The position numbers were made by a program, and so were the translations under genes. From contig DATGXG010000061.1 in assembly GCA_035299085.1 (NCBI GenBank), positions 1 to 55,524 on the forward strand: a DNA stretch of 55,524 nucleotides, read 5' to 3'. This DNA is from Bacteroidales bacterium. GTDB taxonomy: Bacteria; Bacteroidota; Bacteroidia; Bacteroidales; UBA10428. The notes below the pieces were generated by a model. That model was not told the DNA's origin, did no database searches, and was given only the letters and a program-made list of their open reading frames with translations. Within the stretch, counting starts at the first letter, position 1. Each line of letters starts with the position of its first letter. Shown here piece by piece: positions 52,501-55,524 of the stretch.

Positions 52501-54421
52501 GAGCCTGGGGTTGTGTGCTGATCGCCGTGTTTGCATTTACAACAAGGGCTGCATTGTTTGATGTGGCTGTTCCGCAGTCACCGGTTACCACAACCGAATA
52601 GTTTCCGGCGTCTCCGGCAGCAATGTTGTTGATCGTATAGGAACTTGAATTGGCCCCTGTTATGTTGGTGCCGTTCTTTCTCCACTGGTAGGTCAGGTTT
52701 GTCCCGTTTGCCGAAACAGTGAACGTCACATTGGTTCCGGCACACTGTGTTGCAGAAGCCGGCTGGGCGGTTATAGCGGTCACTGTTTTGAGTGCGGCAG
52801 TTATTGTATTTGAAGTGGCAGGGTTACCTGTAGTACAGCGGATATCGGATGTAAGGATCACTTTCACCTGGTCACCGGCTGCCAGTGCGGCATTGGTGTA
52901 AGTAGCCTGGTTGGCTCCCACATTGGCACCATTCAGTGTCCACTGGTAAGCGGGTGCTGTACCTCCGTTAACCGGCGTGGCTGTGAACTGAACGCTCGTA
53001 GCGGGACATATGCTTCCTGACGGATTGGCTGTGATACTCACACTCACGGGCACAGTAGGGGTAGTTCCTACAACTACGTTGGCTCCGCTTTTCTTACAGC
53101 CTTTCTTGTCCATAGCCCAGGGCTGATAGGTTCCGGCTGCCAGGTTGCTGAAAAGGCCTGAAGCCTGGTATCCGCTTGCACCGCCGGTTGTAATTGAAAA
53201 TTTATAGGGATTTACTCCTCCTGATGCAGTAATCTGTATCGATCCGTTTGTCTGTCCCGAGCAGGTGGTGGTGGCCACTGCATTGTCGAAATTGAATACG
53301 GGCGGTATACTGTCGGTGAATCCTTCGAAGAAATATTCGACGGCATTGGCGGGACCGCAGCCTTTCGAATCATTCACAACAACCTGGTACCTTCCCTGTG
53401 CCAGGTTGGTGGCTGTCTGGCCTGTCTGGCCGATAGGCACCCAGCTGGAACCCGACCTGATGCTCCAGGTGTAGCTATATGGCGGTGTTCCGCCCGATAC
53501 AACAGCCTGCAACACTCCGTCGGAACCTTCATTACAGGTAAGGCCTTTATTGATCACAATGTCTGAAACAGTGAGTTGTGTGGGCTCGGTAAGCACAAGG
53601 GCCCCGTTAAGCGTGCGTGTACAGGTTGTAAAGCTCTGATCACGCATGACCACGTTATAGGTTCCGGGGGCAAGGGCAGTATAGCTGCCTGAACTTGACC
53701 AGGGAGTGGTTCCCGTGATGGTATACTGGTAACCGGATCCTGATCCTCCGGTAGGATTTGTAATGGTTATGGTTCCGTTGTTCGAGTGCCAGCAGGTGGA
53801 ATTTGCTGAGGTCAGCGTAGCGTTCATCTGCGCATTCTGGGTGATCTGCAGGGCAGCATTCAGCACTTTAATGCAACCGGGATTATTCCGGTCACGGATC
53901 TGCACATTGTAATTTCCCGCAGGCAGGCCGGTATAATTTCCGGTCGTCTGCCAGCTGCTTCCCCCGTTGATCGAGTAATCGAATACACCGGAACCGCCGG
54001 CGGGACTGCTGATTGTAATAGTTCCCGTTGAAGAGCCGAAACAGTTTACATTGGTCTTGCCCACTGTGGCTGAAAGGGCTACCTTATCGGTGAAACTGGT
54101 AAGCAATGAACCGATATACATTTCTGTTACATTGTCCCTTACATAGAATACAAGCAGATCGTCAGAAGGAAGGCCTGTAAACGTATATTCCGTGCTGGTT
54201 GTGGGGCCAACAGAGTCACTCTGCGTCGGGTTCGTAAGGTTCAGATAAACGTACCAGTATGTGGATGCTCCGCCTGTGCGGGTCATTTTCATGGTTGCGT
54301 CGTCAGCACCGTGGCAGGTGATTTCAGTGCGTGTAAAAGTCACTGATTGTGCCTGAAGTGCCAGGGATCCGGAAACGACGAAGGCAAAGAACAGGCATAA
54401 ATAGTTTAATCGCATAGCCAT
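46502..54421 (-). CDS. Giant T9SS type B adhesin with SprB and Ig-like repeats
   Basis: A 2,639-residue surface protein. Signal peptide about 1-25. Five SprB-type repeats (about 27-460; 'C.G..G.I.I..SGG..PY.YS' style) precede a PKD-like domain. Residues 550-1829 are about fifteen Ig-like repeats of about 85 residues, each with Cys...'Y-Q-W-R-K-N-G'...'A-G-D-A-x-N-Y-S-V'...'CG'. A proprotein-convertase P-domain-like segment follows (about 1830-2000), then five more SprB-type repeats. The C-terminus (about 2545-2639; 'IYTGFSPNGDAYN', 'VRVFNRWGELVF', 'LPIGAYYYIID') is the gliding-motility-associated type B sorting domain. Likely an adhesin exported by T9SS with the adjacent PorP/SprF. Some repeats are nearly identical, so assemblies may collapse here. 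Confidence 0.95.
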   Translation of the reverse strand: MAMRLNYLCLFFAFVVSGSLALQAQSVTFTRTEITCHGADDATMKMTRTGGASTYWYVYLNLTNPTQSDSVGPTTSTEYTFTGLPSDDLLVFYVRDNVTEMYIGSLLTSFTDKVALSATVGKTNVNCFGSSTGTITISSPAGGSGVFDYSINGGSSWQTTGNYTGLPAGNYNVQIRDRNNPGCIKVLNAALQITQNAQMNATLTSANSTCWHSNNGTITITNPTGGSGSGYQYTITGTTPWSSSGSYTALAPGTYNVVMRDQSFTTCTRTLNGALVLTEPTQLTVSDIVINKGLTCNEGSDGVLQAVVSGGTPPYSYTWSIRSGSSWVPIGQTGQTATNLAQGRYQVVVNDSKGCGPANAVEYFFEGFTDSIPPVFNFDNAVATTTCSGQTNGSIQITASGGVNPYKFSITTGGASGYQASGLFSNLAAGTYQPWAMDKKGCKKSGANVVVGTTPTVPVSVSITANPSGSICPATSVQFTATPVNGGTAPAYQWTLNGANVGANQATYTNAALAAGDQVKVILTSDIRCTTGNPATSNTITAALKTVTAITAQPASATQCAGTNVTFTVSANGTNLTYQWRKNGTNITGANSSSYTINNIAAGDAGNYSVVVTGDCGTATSNNAALVVNANTAISTQPQAQTKCAGTSVTFSVTATGTNLTYQWRKNGTAIGGATSGSYTIASVAAGDAGNYSVIVSGDCGGSVTSSNALLTVNPVTSISTQPTPVTVCAGAGATFTVAATGSNLTYQWRKNGTNITAANSSTYTIVTTVAGDAGNYSVVITGDCGTVTSNNAALVVNAATVISTQPQALTRCAGTGATFTVTATGTNLTYQWRKNGTAIGGATSSSYTIASVAAGDAGNYSVVVSGDCGSVTSSNALLTVNPATVISVQPSPVTVCAGSGATFTVSATGSNLTYQWRKNGTNITGANGITYTIVATVAGDAGNYSVVVTGDCGTLTSNNAALTVNPATAISVQPQAVTGCAGTSATFTVTATGTNLVYQWRKNGTAIPGANSSSYTIASIAAGDAANYSVVVSGDCGANVTSANAALTVNPLTAITGQPNPVTQCAGTSVTFTVTAVGTNLTYQWKKNGTNITGATSASYTIASIAAGDAGNYSVTVTGTCGGSVTSNSVALTVNPATAISVQPQPVTQCVGTNATFTVTATGTNLVYQWRKNGTAIPGANSNSYTITGIAAGDAGNYSVVVSGDCGANVTSGNAALTVNPATSISVQPVSLTQCAGTSASFSVTATGVNLTYQWRKNGTAIPGATSSTYTIASIAAGDAADYSVVVTGGCGAAVTSGNATLTVNPLTAISVQPQPITQCEGTNATFTVTATGTGLGYQWRKNGTAIPGANASSYTINGIAAGDAGNYSVVVSGNCGANVTSNAVALTVNPATSITQQPTSVLQCAGTTATFTVTAAGVNLKYQWRKNGTNIAGATNRTYSIASIAAGDAGNYDVVVTGDCGPAITSGTVTLALNPATAITIQPAPVTECAGNPVTFSVTADGLNLTYQWKKNGTNITGANGSIYTIASIAAGDAANYSVTVTGTCGTVISNNAALTVNNAPAITLQPVAVTQCAGTNVTFRVTATGANLTYLWRKNGNPIFPAETNSTLVITAIDAADAGNYDVVISNSCGDATSNAVALTVAQNPVITSQPVDQDLCEGSDVTFTVTATGTNLTYQWRKDGVNMPGRTTATLDLTSISLADAATYDVKVYGMCDTITSNPAVLLVYQGTVADIINSDTIVCKDAAVQFTVAAIGSGSITYQWQHLYYGSWIDVANDSRISGSTTTTLSIDPVDYADTGYYRVLVNGDCGSSYSDLVRLDVNSLVATIGTPAPFMINTATTSIEVGVKITNHFLKHDLGFALVAPDGTEVLLKGPGDFCVPNHPVSVNVQFTTKADPADTINYCVASNNITGTFAATGDWSVLNGMDPSNGAWQVRIYDAENANGDPADGLLTSATLTFIDLDAQGDTAVVSYNSGNIATGIQNPINTELHPTSYVVPIRLMTTCFNSNDAHAIVTVSGGVAPFTYVWTGPVSLPDENDVMLGPGTYSVLVTDALGCTSVATVEVSAPPAITFDDVQHTDTLLCYGSSDGIIRAKASGGNEGIVYTLIPGDNASSVADSGVFLNLAAGTYTIRATDLNGCSLDSTITIYQHEELIVDIDIVPVIGTDPGSITLTASGGVAPYEYSIDNGTTVQDSGKFTNLAAGIYHVLVTDSLGCTFAQDVNLSVEILNVDVTKHDVSCYGLADGSFFLALIDGTGPYTLTGSFTDTLVINSGAFSFTGQTAGSYDVKIEDSEGRLFLSTIVIGEPSEIVATAAITDASCSAVTTDGAIDVTVTGGSGEYTYEWSNGGTSEDLSGIEAGNYKLVVSDTNGCNSGEFDFTVVGLNQANAYAGEDDTICPGTEYQLFGSPIADSVKWEPANLLDDNTLISPIATVQTRTPFIYTVYDNGCYDKDTVVIDVHERIGMDIYDPSGEQASVGDSLYLLEGETATLAATPGFASYHWDPATGLSDPDAQAVVLSPGSTIFYTVFGTTDKGCVETDMVKVVIARKIKIYTGFSPNGDAYNQTWRIENAWQYGERIKVRVFNRWGELVFESKGYSVEWDGSRNGKLLPIGAYYYIIDVKDGKTEPYTGTVTILR
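48936..52774 (-). repeat. DNA array coding for the Ig-like repeats
   Basis: About fifteen tandem units of roughly 250-255 bases within the adhesin gene. The most central units are nearly identical over long stretches around the YQWRKNG segment. Units 2-3 and 4-5 duplicate as pairs, and the alternating 'TNIT' and 'TAIGG' or 'TAIPG' variants show that expansion also occurred in two-unit steps. Confidence 0.88.
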
Positions 54422-54431
54422 GGGAAATGTA

Positions 54432-54773
54432 TTATAAGTTCATGGATTCACTGATGATAACCGATTGACCTCTCTGCTCGCCCGAGCCGTCTTCAATTTT
54501 AATGAAATACGTTCCGGGTTTCACGCCTTCGAAGGTATAACTGCGCTTTTTCGTGCGGTCGGATTTAAAAAGTACTTTGCTGTTTACCGGGTGGTTGGTT
54601 GTCAGATAATACACGAAATCGGGAGAGCCTGATTGCACCGTAACGGTGATGTCGGCTTTCACACCCGAATTGTCGGTTGTGTATTTCACCTGGTACGTAA
54701 ACTGCATATCCTGGCAGAATGTAAAAGCAGCCGGAAATAACATCAGAAACAGCACTACTGCTATCTTTTTCAT
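54432..54773 (-). CDS. Small secreted protein heading the adhesin operon
   Basis: A 113-residue exported protein with a signal peptide ('KKIAVVLFLMLFPAAFTFCQ'). The mature part is one beta-sandwich-like unit with '...YTFEGVKPGTYFIKIEDGSG', which mirrors the 'YTFTGLP' and 'AAGTYTV' turns of the SprB-type repeats in the neighbouring adhesin. It has no T9SS signal and no membrane segment. It lies 10 bases before the giant gene. It could be a shed or periplasmic single-repeat partner, but its function is unknown. Confidence 0.78.
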   Translation of the reverse strand: MKKIAVVLFLMLFPAAFTFCQDMQFTYQVKYTTDNSGVKADITVTVQSGSPDFVYYLTTNHPVNSKVLFKSDRTKKRSYTFEGVKPGTYFIKIEDGSGEQRGQSVIISESMNL

Positions 54774-55054
54774 AGGGTTACATTTTTATCTCAATATTTA
54801 CGCACAACTGGCGCAGTGTTAGTTTTACGAGAATTCCCGGTAATTGTTTCGTAATGTAAAAATGCCCCCTCCCCCTGATTACAAGGAAATTTCGTGAATC
54901 GAAATTAAATGTAAGGTTAAAATCAAGGCATTAAAATTCAAGGTTTTAACAAACGCTTTTTGAGACAATAACTCTCAGATTGTAAAAAGCTGTGGATTAA
55001 TGAAATAGAAAAACGAAGGAAAGGGATTGTTTGTTAATAAGTTGTGAAGCTCTT

Positions 55055-55082
55055 CCTTTCTTTGTCCTGTCACAAAGAAAGG
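55055..55082. repeat. 10-bp perfect inverted repeat
   Basis: CCTTTCTTTG (55055-55064) and CAAAGAAAGG (55073-55082) around an 8-base loop. Confidence 0.85.
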
Positions 55083-55122
55083 AACAAAGAAAAGACCAGA
55101 CAAAACGACTTCCAGCGCTCTC

Positions 55123-55190
55123 TGCTGCAAGGCAGGAATTTCTAACAAACGGTCGCAAGCTCGTTTCTAAGAAATTCCAGCCTTGCAGCA
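55123..55190. repeat. 21-bp inverted repeat with internal hairpin
   Basis: TGCTGCAAGGCAGGAATTTCT (55123-55143, one base over the core) is inverted at 55170-55190 with a single mismatch. The loop holds a further AAACG / CGTTT stem. Confidence 0.85.
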
Positions 55191-55351
55191 TTCACAGCCA
55201 CGCCGGCTCCCCGTTTTGTCCCGGCAACCGCACGGTGCTTCGATTATTGCTGTGGTTTAAATAAAAAGCTGTGAGATGGTCAAATTGACTATCCGCTTCA
55301 ATTAACTTAGTGATTACGCCTAATGACCGCTATGTCCGCCTCTGAAAAAAC

Positions 55352-55456
55352 GCGTTAAAAAAATTAATTCACGAAGCGTTAAGAAAGAAAAGCTGTCTGA
55401 GTCCGATTCCTGCGGACGAGTTCTTTTCTTTTAGCGTAGTGAATTAATTTTTAGCG
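55352..55456. repeat. Long imperfect inverted repeat around a GTCCG hairpin
   Basis: The left arm (about 55352-55393, with AAATTAATTCAC) and the right arm (about 55421-55456, GTGAATTAATTT) are inverted with a few mismatches. The apex carries GTCCG (55401-55405) / CGGAC (55413-55417). Confidence 0.82.
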
Positions 55457-55484
55457 ATTTTTTCAGCAGCGGCGGCATTTTTTG

Positions 55485-55516
55485 CTTACTTTTTTTTGCT
55501 GCAGAAAAAAAGTAAG
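55485..55516. repeat. 12-bp perfect inverted repeat near the window end
   Basis: CTTACTTTTTTT (55485-55496) and AAAAAAAGTAAG (55505-55516) around an 8-base loop. It could act as a terminator for a gene beyond the window. Confidence 0.82.
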
Positions 55517-55524
55517 TCAGGGCT

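Larger units (their letters stand above)
54774..55524. other. Gene-free end region with several inverted repeats
   Basis: The final 750 bases carry no accepted gene. The frames of 64 and 77 codons here (55191-54997 and 55031-55264) overlap inverted repeats and have no protein-like pattern. The first about 250 bases are AT-rich spacer upstream of the adhesin operon, without a clean TAxxTTTG. The remainder is a chain of four inverted repeats, listed separately. Confidence 0.7.

Noticed and set aside
55031..55264. 77-codon frame at the window end
   Set aside because: It runs through two inverted repeats and has no recognisable protein features.

Overview
The window comes from a Bacteroidota chromosome, probably Bacteroidales/Marinilabiliales-like; genus cannot be read from it. 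The evidence is type IX secretion (T9SS) substrates with type A and type B C-terminal signals, a PorP/SprF partner, promoters of the Bacteroidota type (TTG or TTTG, 16-19 bases, TAxxTTTG), almost no Shine-Dalgarno sites, an 80-residue ATP synthase epsilon subunit, and an AtpB with a long exported N-terminus.

Layout. 1-6.8 kb (minus): a truncated AsmA-like protein, a hybrid histidine kinase, and an ECF sigma / membrane anti-sigma-like / outer-membrane barrel module. 7-13.1 kb (minus): a bactofilin followed by the main ATP synthase operon (atpZ-like, a small membrane protein, atpBEFHAG). 13.2-15.9 kb (minus): yceD-rpmF-plsX-fabH, linking ribosomal protein L32 to phospholipid and fatty acid initiation. 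16.3-17.4 kb (minus): a lone receiver protein and a small barrel. 17.7-19.4 kb (plus): atpDC, apart from the rest of the ATP synthase. 19.6-21.1 kb (minus): a GH16-fold protein without its catalytic glutamates, carrying three N-terminal repeats. 21.5-26.1 kb (minus): TetR, HlyD, DHA2 and TolC, a tripartite drug efflux operon. 26.2-29.0 kb: a DUF1080 protein and a secreted CotH-kinase/lamin-tail protein.

29.1-38.4 kb is a glycan locus of two convergent operons: MFS, NodU-type carbamoyltransferase, GT2 and GT9 on plus; two GT4, a GmhB-type phosphatase and a second GT9 on minus. The two GT9 genes overlap tail to tail. A tRNA-Arg(CCU) and a sugar-nucleotide-epimerase-like gene follow. 40.1-43.4 kb (minus) holds a second sigma / anti-sigma-like / barrel module, whose barrel protein is an internal duplication. 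43.7-44.8 kb (plus) is a DUF5009-type acyltransferase. 44.8-54.8 kb (minus) is a T9SS surface-adhesin operon: a small secreted protein, a 2,639-residue SprB/Ig-repeat adhesin, PorP/SprF and a DUF4296 lipoprotein. The last 750 bases have no gene but contain several strong inverted repeats.

Intergenic regions are rich in short-word tandem repeats, several starting within a few bases of a stop codon, and in dispersed hairpin elements. No transposase, integrase, CRISPR array or rRNA gene was seen. The observations most worth following are the GH16 pseudoenzyme, the paired sigma/anti-sigma/barrel modules with duplicated cytoplasmic motifs, the convergent glycan locus, and the stop-abutting repeat arrays.
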